The position numbers and the translations under genes are program-made. Of a stretch of DNA of 64,000 nt, positions 31,327 to 39,648 are shown piece by piece (position 1 is the stretch's first letter; each line of letters begins with the position of its first letter). The notes beneath the pieces were generated by a model. That model searched no databases and was not told where the DNA came from. It worked only from the letters and a program-made list of their open reading frames with translations. The stretch is from Cedecea neteri (lineage in GTDB: Bacteria > Pseudomonadota > Gammaproteobacteria > Enterobacterales > Enterobacteriaceae), in NCBI RefSeq assembly GCF_000758325.1, contig NZ_CP009459.1, positions 3,658,001 to 3,722,000 of the forward strand, in the 5' to 3' direction.

Positions 31327-31352
31327 TAAAAAATCCACGCAAAGCGTGGATT
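31327..31352 (-). terminator. Terminator of the carbonic anhydrase gene
   Basis: AATCCACGC/GCGTGGATT with an AAA loop; on the minus strand it is followed by a T-run. The core stem is the same as in the ychF terminator. Confidence 0.85.
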
Positions 31353-31381
31353 ATATTGTCTGCAAGAACGCTGGCGTGAGG

Positions 31382-32017
31382 TTATTCGAAACAAACGTCA
31401 GGGTTATCCGCCAGGGAAATAAACGACTTGCTGTTTTTATCCAGGGTGCGAATTTCGCCGCTTTCGATATCGTAAACCCAGCCGTGCAGGCGCAGGCCAT
31501 TGTTACGCAGCCCTACCGCGACGGAAGGATGCGTTTTAATGTTGTTCAGCTGGGCGATAACGTTTTCTTCTACCATGGCGTTGACCTTGTCGGTCTCGTT
31601 GTTCCAGGTTTTCTTTTCCACCACCGCTTTTGCCGCATCGGCATAGTGCAGCCAGTGCGCAACGGCTGGCATCGGGTCCAGGCACTGGCAGGAGGCGATC
31701 GCTTTCATTGCGCCGCAGTTAGAGTGCCCGCAAATCACAATATCGGTCACGCCAAGGGCAACAACCGCGTACTCGATGGTCGCAGAAACGCCGCCAGGCT
31801 CCGGACCGAAAGAAGGCACGATATTGCCGGCATTACGAATAACGAAGAGCTGCCCAGGTTCTTGCTGCGTTACCAGCTCCGGTACCAGACGGCTGTCGGA
31901 GCAGGAAATAAAAAGCGCTTTAGGATTTTGGCTGGACGCCAGGCTGCGAAAGAGCTCTTTGCGCTGCGGGAAAATCTCTTTCTGGAAGTTAAGAAAGCCT
32001 TCGATGATATGTTGCAT
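31382..32017 (-). CDS. cynT: Beta-class carbonic anhydrase, CynT-like
   Basis: Cytosolic zinc enzyme that interconverts CO2 and bicarbonate. The 211 residues carry Zn ligands Cys39 (SCSDSR), His98 and Cys101 (GHSNC) and the Asp41-Arg43 dyad. The sequence follows E. coli CynT (for example [20 protein letters not shown] and ENVIAQL) more than Can. The cyanase partners cynS and cynX are not next to it, so here it probably serves general bicarbonate supply. It is monocistronic, with a terminator 30 bases past the stop. Confidence 0.88.
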   Translation of the reverse strand: MQHIIEGFLNFQKEIFPQRKELFRSLASSQNPKALFISCSDSRLVPELVTQQEPGQLFVIRNAGNIVPSFGPEPGGVSATIEYAVVALGVTDIVICGHSNCGAMKAIASCQCLDPMPAVAHWLHYADAAKAVVEKKTWNNETDKVNAMVEENVIAQLNNIKTHPSVAVGLRNNGLRLHGWVYDIESGEIRTLDKNSKSFISLADNPDVCFE

Positions 32018-32110
32018 AGCACGTTCTCTTGTTCTGTAGTGACTCCGACATGATAGAGATCACATTGAGTTAGTCCAGCCCCAACGCCGCTTTTTCTCTG
32101 CCGACAAGCC

Positions 32111-32143
32111 GGAATAAATCCACATCAATCGTGGATTTATTCC
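32111..32143 (-). terminator. Long inverted repeat downstream of the Cif homologue
   Basis: GGAATAAATCCAC/GTGGATTTATTCC is a perfect 13-bp stem with a 7-base loop, 20 bases past the stop of the Cif-like gene. It lacks a T-run, so it may be a terminator with an A/T-rich stem or an mRNA 3'-end structure. Confidence 0.55.
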
Positions 32144-32163
32144 CTGCTACCGGCGGCAAATAC

Positions 32164-33042
32164 TTAGCCGCATCGGGCTTTAATCGCCGAGACGTTTTTC
32201 TCAAGATTGGCCGGATCGTATTCCGCTAATTGAAAATTAAAACCTTGATTCCTCTGTAGATCCAGGCGCTCCGGGCGCAGCATGTTCGGGTTACTGTCAA
32301 CGTCGAACAGCTTCGCAATATGCCCCGGATCGATTCGTCCGTGCGACATATTCATAAAATGCGTGTTGATGTCGTTGAGCGATACCGGATGCGAGGCTTT
32401 CTTGCTCATCCAGTCATCAAGACGCAGCGGGCGTGTCGCTCCGTCGCCTAAATCGGACTGATACAGAAACGCATCGCGCCTTGGCTTAGAGCTTGCCGGC
32501 AGATCAATGACGTACGCATGGCCCATGCCTGCGTCATTCACACGCAAAATAAAATGTTTGTGAGCGGGTAAGCTGGCAAGCTGCTGCTGAAGCTGAGGTA
32601 ACGACATTGTACGACCGTGTTCAAAAGCGTAGCTGAAATGGTCGGTGTCGAGGAAAAGCTTCATTACGTTATTCGCCGTGACGCCGCAAACAGGCTCGTT
32701 AATGCGCTTGCTGCTGCCCAGCATCGCCTCAACTTCGTGCTTAGGCATCCCCCACTCTCTGGCCGTATTGGAAATATTATCGTCTATCGCTTTCAGCAGC
32801 GCCGAAGGACTTTTATGGTGAATCGGCACCGAATTGTCATCGCTGTTAAGCAGCACGTTGGCCCTCAGGTTTTTGCCGCTTAGCTTCGCGAAATCCTGCA
32901 CCAGGCGGGTGGACGGGTTATTCACGCTGCGGGACGACGAAGCCGTGGCCGACGTTCTGGTGGTGCGGCTCGACTGGCCACTTTGCGCCTGCAGGCGAGG
33001 ATCGGACTGTGTAGGACGGAACGTATTAAGGATATTTCTCAT
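32164..33042 (-). CDS. Cif-family deamidase homologue (type III effector-like)
   Basis: A 292-residue protein (Cif about 282). In the cyclomodulin Cif a papain-like Cys109-His165-Gln185 triad deamidates ubiquitin and NEDD8 in host cells. Here Cys119 (EPVCGVTANNVMKLF), His175 (GMGHAYVIDLP) and Gln195 (FLYQSDLGDG) show spacings of 56 and 20, exactly as in Cif. The first 45 residues are rich in Ser, Thr, Arg and Gln, like a type III secretion signal. I choose ATG 33042; the frame is open to 33249 but that part overlaps the upstream SDR gene and its terminator. The gene stands alone, with no chaperone or secretion genes in view. A divergent bacterial enzyme without host target is the alternative. 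Confidence 0.78.
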   Translation of the reverse strand: MRNILNTFRPTQSDPRLQAQSGQSSRTTRTSATASSSRSVNNPSTRLVQDFAKLSGKNLRANVLLNSDDNSVPIHHKSPSALLKAIDDNISNTAREWGMPKHEVEAMLGSSKRINEPVCGVTANNVMKLFLDTDHFSYAFEHGRTMSLPQLQQQLASLPAHKHFILRVNDAGMGHAYVIDLPASSKPRRDAFLYQSDLGDGATRPLRLDDWMSKKASHPVSLNDINTHFMNMSHGRIDPGHIAKLFDVDSNPNMLRPERLDLQRNQGFNFQLAEYDPANLEKNVSAIKARCG

Positions 33043-33114
33043 CGGAGGGTATTCCACTCGTTGGGTAATTGAGGCTGAGTGGTAGCGCTGGCGCGCAGGT
33101 TCCCCGACAAAGGT

Positions 33115-33143
33115 GAAAAAACCACGCCGAAGTGTGGGTGGTT
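33115..33143 (-). terminator. Terminator between the SDR gene and the Cif homologue
   Basis: On the minus strand AACCAC/GTGGTT encloses a C(TTCG)G hairpin, followed by TTTTT, 15-40 bases past the SDR stop. It isolates the Cif-like gene from the SDR transcript. Confidence 0.7.
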
Positions 33144-33157
33144 CGGGACAAACGTGC

Positions 33158-33865
33158 CTACCGCAGCGTATAGCCGCCGTCGCAATAGATAGTGCTGCCG
33201 GTAATATTTTGATTATCAAGCAGAAAAAGCGCCGTTGCAGCCTGCTCATCTACGTGCCCCGGGCGACCATTTAGCGCCAGGCTGTTCCAGTGTTGCCAGG
33301 CCGATTCGCGCACTTCCGCCGGGCGGTTGCGCCAAAGTTCGCTGTCGGTAGTGCCCGGCGACAGGCAGTTGACTCGAACCGGCTTTAGTTCCACCGCCAG
33401 GCCCCGCGCCAGTCCCTCAAGCGCCGCGTTACAGGCGGCATAGGCGGGTGCCCCAATAGGACGGGCAGATGCCGCACCGGACATCAGCACCACCGCAGAG
33501 GAAGCGTACAGATAGGGAAGCGCTTCATAAACGGCCCAATACTGTGACCAGAATTTGGCCTGAAACAGCGCTTCGGAAGTGACGGCATCGCCATCGCGAA
33601 AATCGCCAGTTTGATAAGTGGCTGCCGGAGTAAACAACCCCTTCAGCGGCCCGGCATCCGAAAAGAAAGCCCTGAGAGACAAACGGTCGGTGACATCCAC
33701 CGTTTTACCGGCGGCATTTTTGCCAAGCTCGGCTAATGCCGCCTGCAGTTTTTCCCCCGACCGCCCGCCGATAAGCACGCTGTCTCCGCGAGAAGTCAGC
33801 TTGCGGGCAAGCGCCAGCCCGATACCAGAGCTGCCGCCCAAAATAGCATAACGTGCACTGGCCAT
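33158..33865 (-). CDS. SDR-family protein with YxxxN in place of YxxxK
   Basis: A 235-residue Rossmann-fold protein of the SDR superfamily. The nucleotide loop GGSSGIG (10-16) is intact, Ser129 (LMSGAAS) is in place and Tyr142 is present, but the motif reads YAACN, so the active-site lysine is Asn146. The usual NNAG segment is also altered (TPAATYQ). C-terminal TIYCDGGY is typical. The substrate is unknown. It lies between hutF and the Cif homologue, with 92 bases to hutF, and shows no obvious link to histidine degradation. Confidence 0.8.
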   Translation of the reverse strand: MASARYAILGGSSGIGLALARKLTSRGDSVLIGGRSGEKLQAALAELGKNAAGKTVDVTDRLSLRAFFSDAGPLKGLFTPAATYQTGDFRDGDAVTSEALFQAKFWSQYWAVYEALPYLYASSAVVLMSGAASARPIGAPAYAACNAALEGLARGLAVELKPVRVNCLSPGTTDSELWRNRPAEVRESAWQHWNSLALNGRPGHVDEQAATALFLLDNQNITGSTIYCDGGYTLR

Positions 33866-33957
33866 GATTTTCTCCTCGTAAACTTGCAGGCCAGCATTAC
33901 AACCCGAAATCCCGGAGGCGGATAGCTCAATAGCGGATATGCATTTTCACCGGGCAA

Positions 33958-35325
33958 CTAACGCGTTAGCTGCTTCAAAACCTGCGCGAAGTCCGCTTTG
34001 ATCTCTGCGTCTTTCTCATGTCGCCCTTGACGGATCACCCATTTCCCGCCAGTCATAACGTCTTTGATTGGGTTAGAAGAGCAGGCAAAAATCCAGCGAT
34101 TCAACAGCTCGCTATCTTTCGCTGTCGCCAGGAACGGATCGTCCCCGTCCAGCACCAACCAGTCGGCCCTCGCCCCTACGGCCAGCTCACCAATGTTTTG
34201 CCCTAGCGCCATGCGCCCGCCGCGCAGCGCTCCCTGATAAAGCACGTTGCCGACATAAGGCTCCGCCTCAAGGTGAAGCAAATTGCGGCGGCGGTTATTC
34301 AGCCGCTGGCCGTATTCAAACCAGCGTAAATCCTCGCTCACGCTGACGCTGATATGGCTGTCGGAGCCAATGCCCCAGTTGCCGCCCTGCTGCAAAAACG
34401 CCTGCCCAGGGAAAATGCCGTCCCCGAGATTCGCTTCGGTGGTCAAACACAACCCGGCGACTGCGCCAGAATCAGCCATAAGCCGCGTTTCGCTTTCGGT
34501 GATGTGCGTGGCATGAATCAGGCACCAGCGTTCATCGACGGGCATATTGTCATACAGCCACTCGACGGGACGCAGCCCGGACCAGGCGAGGCAGTCCGCC
34601 ACCTCTTTCTGCTGCTCGGAAATATGAATGTGCACAGGTTGGGGTTGCGTCTGGCTCGCCAGCACAATATGCATTTGTTCCGGCGTCACGGCGCGCAGCG
34701 AGTGGAAGCACAGCCCTGCGCGCTGCATCGGTTCCGGAGCAAGCGCCGTGGTGATACTGTCGTACAGTTTCAGGTAGCTGTCGGTGTCGTTAATAAAGCG
34801 GCGCTGCCCCGCCGAAGCGGGCTGCCCCCCGAACCCGGAATGCGTATACAGCACCGGGAGCAGCGTCAGGCCAATGCCGACGTTTTTTGCGGCCTGAGCC
34901 ACGCGCAGCGCCAGCTCCGCAGGCTGTGCGTAGGCTTTGCCGTCCACATTGTGATGCAGATAGTGAAACTCGGCCACCGAGGTATAGCCGGCTTTCAACA
35001 TTTCGATATACAGATAGCTGGCGATGGTCTCCAGCTGTTCCGGGGTGATTTTGCCCACCAGGCGATACATGAGATCGCGCCACGTCCAGAAGCTGTCTGC
35101 CGGGTCGCCAACCACTTCCGTTAGCCCCGCCATCGCCCGCTGAAAAGCGTGCGAATGCAGGTTCGGCATCCCCGGCACGACAACGCCGCCCAGGCGGATA
35201 TCACCTTCATCCGGCACGCAGTCAGCTGCCACTGAATGAATGACGCCCTCGGGCGAAACGCCCATTCTGACATTTTCCGCCCAGCCCTGCGGCAGAAGCG
35301 CTTTTGCCGCAAAATATACCGCCAT
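33958..35325 (-). CDS. hutF: Formimidoylglutamate deiminase HutF
   Basis: Converts N-formimino-glutamate to N-formyl-glutamate and ammonia in the five-step histidine pathway. The 455-residue amidohydrolase has the metal motif LHSHAFQRAMAG (HxH at 56-58), later metal ligands in HIHISEQ and GSDSHIS, and a C-terminal beta-sandwich segment. HutF needs HutG of the N-formylglutamate deformylase type, which is encoded at 47975-48772, so the locus is internally consistent. It is divergent from hutC across a double HutC-type operator. Confidence 0.95.
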   Translation of the reverse strand: MAVYFAAKALLPQGWAENVRMGVSPEGVIHSVAADCVPDEGDIRLGGVVVPGMPNLHSHAFQRAMAGLTEVVGDPADSFWTWRDLMYRLVGKITPEQLETIASYLYIEMLKAGYTSVAEFHYLHHNVDGKAYAQPAELALRVAQAAKNVGIGLTLLPVLYTHSGFGGQPASAGQRRFINDTDSYLKLYDSITTALAPEPMQRAGLCFHSLRAVTPEQMHIVLASQTQPQPVHIHISEQQKEVADCLAWSGLRPVEWLYDNMPVDERWCLIHATHITESETRLMADSGAVAGLCLTTEANLGDGIFPGQAFLQQGGNWGIGSDSHISVSVSEDLRWFEYGQRLNNRRRNLLHLEAEPYVGNVLYQGALRGGRMALGQNIGELAVGARADWLVLDGDDPFLATAKDSELLNRWIFACSSNPIKDVMTGGKWVIRQGRHEKDAEIKADFAQVLKQLTR

Positions 35326-35354
35326 ATCAGCACCCCGGTTCGATGTTAATCAAT

Positions 35355-35380
35355 TGTATATACATGCATGTATATATACA
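35355..35380. promoter_or_regulatory. Double HutC-type operator between hutF and hutC
   Basis: Two palindromes lie side by side: TGTATATACA (35355-35364) and TGTATATATACA (35369-35380). They lie 30 bases upstream of the hutF start and 53 upstream of the hutC start, fitting repression of hutF and autorepression of hutC, relieved by urocanate. Confidence 0.75.
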
Positions 35381-35432
35381 TCCAAATAGGGGTAGAGTAA
35401 ACTTTAAAGGATACCCGGGCGAGGAATGATGA

Positions 35433-36194
35433 ATGGCACAAAACGACGTTTTTAAAGCAGCGGCAGAGACCGACAATCTGGACCAGCCGGCCCCCTATTA
35501 TGAAAGGGTCAAAATCATTATTAAGACCAATATTCATAGTGGATTGTGGCCAGTAAACTACCGCGTTCCCTCCGAAAGCGAACTGGTGAATCAGTTTGGC
35601 TACAGTCGCATGACCATCAACCGCGCCCTGCGCGAGCTGACCGCTGAAGGTCTGCTGGTGCGTATGCAGGGTATCGGGACTTTCGTCGCCGAAGTGCGCG
35701 GGCAGTCCGCGCTGCTGGAAATCAACAATATTGCCGACGAAATTGCCAGCCGCGGCCATCGCCATCACGCCCGCGTGCTGGAACTGACTCAAGTTTATGC
35801 CGATGCGCAGCAGGCCATGGCCTTCAACTTACCCAAAGGCAGCCGCCTGTTCCACTCGCTGATTTGCCACTACGAAAACGGCGTCCCGGTGATGCTGGAA
35901 GACCGCCTGGTGAACTCGCTGATCGTGCCGGATTACTTCCAGCAGGATTTTACCCGCATCACGCCCAACGCCTATCTCTCGTCCATCGCGCCCATCGTTG
36001 AAGGCGAGCATATTATTGAGGCGGTAAACGTGCCTCGCGAAGAGTGTGCTTATCTGGAAATCGACGAACACACGCCTTGCCTGCAGGTCAATCGCCGCAC
36101 CTGGACCGGCCGCCAGAATAAAAAAATCGTCACCAGCGTGCGTCTGGTTTACCCGGGTTCGCGCTACCGCCTCGAAGGAAGCATGCACAAATGA
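35433..36194 (+). CDS. hutC: Histidine-utilisation repressor HutC
   Basis: GntR-family repressor of hut genes that releases DNA on binding urocanate. The 253 residues have the N-terminal winged helix (about 20-90: YERVKIIIKTNIHSGLWP, VPSESELVNQFGYSRMTINR) and a C-terminal UTRA ligand domain (about 110-245). It overlaps hutD by 4 bases (ATGA). Matching palindromes before four transcription units suggest its regulon extends to the permease, the ABC operon and hutUIG. Confidence 0.95.
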   Translation: MAQNDVFKAAAETDNLDQPAPYYERVKIIIKTNIHSGLWPVNYRVPSESELVNQFGYSRMTINRALRELTAEGLLVRMQGIGTFVAEVRGQSALLEINNIADEIASRGHRHHARVLELTQVYADAQQAMAFNLPKGSRLFHSLICHYENGVPVMLEDRLVNSLIVPDYFQQDFTRITPNAYLSSIAPIVEGEHIIEAVNVPREECAYLEIDEHTPCLQVNRRTWTGRQNKKIVTSVRLVYPGSRYRLEGSMHK

Positions 36195-36745
36195 TCCAGC
36201 TTCTGCCCTATGAGCAGTGCCCGGAAATGCCCTGGAAAAACGGCCAGGGCGTGACGAGGGAGATTTATCGCTTTCCGGCCACGGATTGCTACGACTGGCG
36301 TATTTCGGTGGCCACCATCCGCCAGGACGGCCCCTTTTCTCTTTTTTCAGGCTATCTGCGCAATATCAGCGTGCTGGAAGGCGAAGGCATGACTCTCACC
36401 GTCGACGGTGAACAAAGCGCACTTATTCCGCCTTTCCAGGCCACGGATTTTAGCGGCGACAGCGAAGTCAGCTGTACGATTGTCGGCGGGCCGCTGCTGG
36501 ACTTTAACGTCATCTATAAGGCAGACACCACCCAAGCCACGGTAAGCTGGCTGCGGGAAGGCACCTGGGCGCACCAGCAGGGTACACAGCTGCTGTTTAA
36601 TGCCGGTGGCGTTCTGGAGCTTGAGGTCAACGGTGAACGCCAGGTTTTACAGCACTACGACAGCCTGTTGATTAGCGCCCCGGCCACGATCAGCGTGGTT
36701 TCCTCTGCCTCTTCCCTCTTCGCCCGCGTTACCCTTTCGGCATAA
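36191..36745 (+). CDS. hutD: HutD/Ves-family cupin
   Basis: A 184-residue HutD-family protein with a bicupin-like fold. Typical pieces are MPWKNGQGVTREIYRFP at the N-terminus and WRISVATIRQDGPFSLFSGYLRNISVLEG. In Pseudomonas HutD is thought to limit hut expression or sense urocanate or formylglutamate; the mechanism is not settled. It is translationally coupled to hutC, the usual hutCD pairing. Confidence 0.92.
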   Translation: MIQLLPYEQCPEMPWKNGQGVTREIYRFPATDCYDWRISVATIRQDGPFSLFSGYLRNISVLEGEGMTLTVDGEQSALIPPFQATDFSGDSEVSCTIVGGPLLDFNVIYKADTTQATVSWLREGTWAHQQGTQLLFNAGGVLELEVNGERQVLQHYDSLLISAPATISVVSSASSLFARVTLSA

Positions 36746-36771
36746 AAAAACCGGCAGACTGGCTGCCGGTT
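36743..36771 (-). terminator. Terminator of the leftward ABC/lyase/CoA operon
   Basis: AACCGGCAG/CTGCCGGTT 9-bp stem with a 5-base loop; on the minus strand it continues into a run of T. It lies 17 bases past the enoyl-CoA hydratase stop. On the plus strand the tail is poor, so hutD is weakly served by it. Confidence 0.85.
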
Positions 36772-36787
36772 ACAACGCTATTTTACT

Positions 36788-37549
36788 TCATCGCCCCTTA
36801 AACTCGGGCGATTGCTTATTTTTAAACGCCGCCAGCCCCGCGGCCCGGTCTTCACTGTCGGCAATTAACGCAGAGAGCGATCTCTCGTAGGCCACGCCCG
36901 CGCTAAGCGGCATTTCGTAGCTGGCCGCCACGGCTTTTTTTATCATCATCGCGGCAAGCGGCGCGGCTTTTGCCACCTGAGTTGCCAGCGCTAAAGCCTG
37001 CTCTTCCAGCGCATCCGTCACGCGGCTGACAAGCCCTGCATATAGCGCTTCCTGTGCGTCGATTCTTCTGCCGCTTAACAGCATGTCCATCGCCAGTGAT
37101 TTGCCCACGGCGCGCACCAGCCGCTGCGTCCCGCCCGCACCGGGGATAATCCCGATGTGGCTTTCCGGCAGGCCAAAGACGGCGCTCGAATCGGCGATAA
37201 TAATGTCGCACAGCAGCGCCAGCTCCAGGCCGCCACCGAGGGCGTAGCCAGACACGGCGGCAATCAGCGGCGTTTCAATGCTCGCCACCCGGTCCCACTT
37301 CTCGCTGAACCCGCTGCGCCATAATGTTGTCGCCGACGCAGACGCCAGCGTGCCGGTATCCGCCCCGGCAGAAAAGGCTTTGGGGGAGCCAAGCAAAACA
37401 ATCGCCCTGACGTCCGGTCGCCCGTCCAGCTCGGTTAAGGTGCCAAGCAGCTCATCAAGCATCTCAGCCGTGAGCGCGTTGTATTTCTGTGGCCGGTTGA
37501 GCGTCACCACCGCAACCGCACCGTCAACGTGAGAAAGGATATCACTCAT
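36788..37549 (-). CDS. Enoyl-CoA hydratase/isomerase (crotonase) family protein
   Basis: A 253-residue crotonase expected to add water to a 2,3-unsaturated acyl-CoA. The oxyanion-hole segments AFSAGAD and SGYALGGGLELAL are present, and the first catalytic Glu lies in LPESHIGIIPGAGGTQRL. The second catalytic Glu (in SLAMEMVL of mammalian hydratase) is Asp here (SLAMDMLL). It is the last gene of the leftward operon, overlapping the dehydrogenase gene by 8 bases. With the CoA-transferase and the dehydrogenase it makes a CoA activation-hydration-oxidation set, perhaps for an imidazole acrylate. Confidence 0.85.
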   Translation of the reverse strand: MSDILSHVDGAVAVVTLNRPQKYNALTAEMLDELLGTLTELDGRPDVRAIVLLGSPKAFSAGADTGTLASASATTLWRSGFSEKWDRVASIETPLIAAVSGYALGGGLELALLCDIIIADSSAVFGLPESHIGIIPGAGGTQRLVRAVGKSLAMDMLLSGRRIDAQEALYAGLVSRVTDALEEQALALATQVAKAAPLAAMMIKKAVAASYEMPLSAGVAYERSLSALIADSEDRAAGLAAFKNKQSPEFKGR

Positions 37550-38435
37550 GCTTCTCTCCCCCGGTCAGTTGCCTGACGATGTCGTCACGATGGCGCATTC
37601 CGGCGGCGGCGGTCTCTGCGGTCCACGCATAGAAGCCCTCCCCGCTTTTCGCGCCGAGTTTTCCGTCGGCCACTTTGGCTTTCAGCCACGCCGGGAGTTC
37701 ACCGCTGTTATCCAACGCGGGCAATAAAATACCGGCCACTTTCTCTACCGTATCCAGCCCGGCAAAATCCATTAGCTTCATCGGCCCCATCGCCGCCCAG
37801 CGGGGAGCCAGCGTGCGTTGCACCGCCCGGTCTACGTCCTCCACGGAGCCGATCCCGGCATCTACCAGATAAAGCGCCTCGCGCAGCATCGCGTACTGCA
37901 GCCGGTTGATAATAAAGCCCGGTATATCCTGGTTAACGACGATCGTCTCTTTCCCCAGCTGCTGGCAGATGTCCCGCACGTTCTGGCAGATGTCATCTCC
38001 GGTCTGTTCCCCACGCACAATCTCGATCATCGGCATGGTATCCGCCGGGTTAAACCAGTGCATACCGATCAGCCGCTGCGGCTGGTTCAAGGCCGAGGCC
38101 AGCAGCGTGATAGACACGCTTGAAGTGTTCGTCGTGATAACGCAATGCTCGCCCACCAGGTGCTCGACATCCTTCAGCACACGCTGCTTGAGCGCCACGT
38201 CTTCGGCAACGTTCTCGGACACCAGGTCAGCACCGCTCAGACAAGCCTCAAAGGAGGTGGTGAACTCTACGGCTTCACCAGCGCCGAGGGATGCCACAAT
38301 GGCTCGCGCTTTATCGAGCGTCGACTCAGAGCGCGACCACAGGCTAACGCGGTAGCCCGCACGCGCCATCACCACGGCGATGCGCGCGCCCATTGTTCCG
38401 GCCCCGATCACCGCCACTTTCTTTATTTGCACCAT
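37542..38435 (-). CDS. 3-hydroxyacyl-CoA dehydrogenase family protein
   Basis: A 297-residue NAD-dependent dehydrogenase of the 3-hydroxyacyl-CoA dehydrogenase family (beta-oxidation, hydroxybutyryl-CoA and carnitine dehydrogenase type). It has the Rossmann loop VAVIGAGTMGARIA, the catalytic His in IGMHWFNPADTMPMIEIV and the C-terminal helical domain (about 185-290). The start MVQIKKVAVIG is used; the frame is open to 38537 but overlaps the upstream gene. It follows the CoA-transferase by 16 bases and overlaps the hydratase by 8, so it should act between CoA activation and chain cleavage. No thiolase is present in the window. Confidence 0.86.
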   Translation of the reverse strand: MVQIKKVAVIGAGTMGARIAVVMARAGYRVSLWSRSESTLDKARAIVASLGAGEAVEFTTSFEACLSGADLVSENVAEDVALKQRVLKDVEHLVGEHCVITTNTSSVSITLLASALNQPQRLIGMHWFNPADTMPMIEIVRGEQTGDDICQNVRDICQQLGKETIVVNQDIPGFIINRLQYAMLREALYLVDAGIGSVEDVDRAVQRTLAPRWAAMGPMKLMDFAGLDTVEKVAGILLPALDNSGELPAWLKAKVADGKLGAKSGEGFYAWTAETAAAGMRHRDDIVRQLTGGEKHE

Positions 38436-38451
38436 TTGCGTTCTCCGCCGG

Positions 38452-39648
38452 TTAAATGACGCCCTGCGCCTTGAGCTGCGCCAGCGTTGCCTCGTCGATA
38501 GCCAGTAATTCTCGCAGCACGCTGGCCGTATGCTCACCCAGCGCAGGCGGCACCAGCGCAGGCTCGGCTTGCATGGCGCTCATTTTCACCGGCTGCGGAA
38601 CAATAGAGATGGTGCCTGCCGTCGGGTGCGTCACCTGCTTCACGAGTTCGCGTTCTTTCGCATAGTCGCTGGTCAGAATCTGGTCGAGACGCAGCACGGC
38701 TGAAGCCGGGACGCCCGCGTGGTCCAGAATGGCCTGAGCATCGTTCACCGTTTTATCCGCCAGCCAGCGTTCAATTTCTTCCCGCAAGGGCCGCTGGTTC
38801 GCCAGGCGCAGCGGGTCGGTGAGATACAGCGGATCGCTTGCCAGTTCGGGCTTATTCATCGCCGAGCAAAGCTGGCGGAAAAGCTTATCGTTGGCGACAG
38901 CAATGACGATGTGGCCATCCTGCGCCGGATAGCTGTCCATCGGCGCGCTGATGGGGTGCGCGTTGCCCAGCCGCCCGGCGGAAGGCTGCCCGCCGATCCA
39001 TTGAGTCAGGGAAACCATTTGCATCGTCACCATGGTGTCGAGCATTGAGACATCAAGATGCTGCCCTTTGCCGCTGATCCCGCGCTGCAGCAGTGCCGCG
39101 AGCACCGCCCAGCTGCCGTACAGCCCGGCCACAACGTCCCCAATGGCATCGCCGACGCGGGTTGGCTCCCCTTCTGCCCAGCCGGTGACCTGCATGATGC
39201 CGCCGTAGGCCTGCACGATATGGTCGTAGGCGGCTTTGTGCGCCATCGCCCCGTGCTGCCCAAACCCGGAAATACTGGCGTAAACCAGCCTCGGGTTGAT
39301 TTCCTGCAGCGTCGCATAGTCGATGCCGAGGCGTTTGGTTACGCCCGGACGGAAGTTCTCCACCAGCACGTCGGCCTGCGCCACCAGTTGCTTAAGAATA
39401 GCTAGCCCCTCCGGAGCCTTTAAATCCAGGGTAACGCTTTTCTTGCCATGGTTAAGCTGCATGAAGTAGCTGCTTTCCCCGCCGATATGCGGAGTGAAAC
39501 TGCGCGAGTCATCCCCGCTGCCCGGCATCTCAATCTTGATGACGTCCGCCCCGAGATCGTTCAGCAGCGAGGCGCACCACGGTCCGGCCAGCACGCGGGA
39601 TAAATCAAGCACTCTGACGCCTTTCAGCGGCTGTAAAGCTTCACTCAT
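38452..39648 (-). CDS. CaiB/BaiF-type (class III) CoA-transferase
   Basis: A 398-residue family III CoA-transferase like CaiB, BaiF and formyl-CoA transferase, which moves CoA between carboxylic acids through an Asp-anchored mixed anhydride. The N-terminal LDLSRVLAGPWCASLL, the segment VENFRPGV and the catalytic Asp171 (GDAIGDVVAGLY) are intact. Its start overlaps the end of the HutH-like lyase gene by 8 bases, so the two are coupled, which suggests that the lyase product (or its acid) is the CoA acceptor. Carnitine-type substrates are the main alternative. Confidence 0.88.
   Translation of the reverse strand: MSEALQPLKGVRVLDLSRVLAGPWCASLLNDLGADVIKIEMPGSGDDSRSFTPHIGGESSYFMQLNHGKKSVTLDLKAPEGLAILKQLVAQADVLVENFRPGVTKRLGIDYATLQEINPRLVYASISGFGQHGAMAHKAAYDHIVQAYGGIMQVTGWAEGEPTRVGDAIGDVVAGLYGSWAVLAALLQRGISGKGQHLDVSMLDTMVTMQMVSLTQWIGGQPSAGRLGNAHPISAPMDSYPAQDGHIVIAVANDKLFRQLCSAMNKPELASDPLYLTDPLRLANQRPLREEIERWLADKTVNDAQAILDHAGVPASAVLRLDQILTSDYAKERELVKQVTHPTAGTISIVPQPVKMSAMQAEPALVPPALGEHTASVLRELLAIDEATLAQLKAQGVI

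Noticed and set aside
32164-33249. Longer form of the Cif homologue starting at 33249
   Set aside because: The extra 69 residues overlap the upstream SDR gene, run through its terminator and show no Cif similarity; the low-complexity secretion-like N-terminus starts at 33042.
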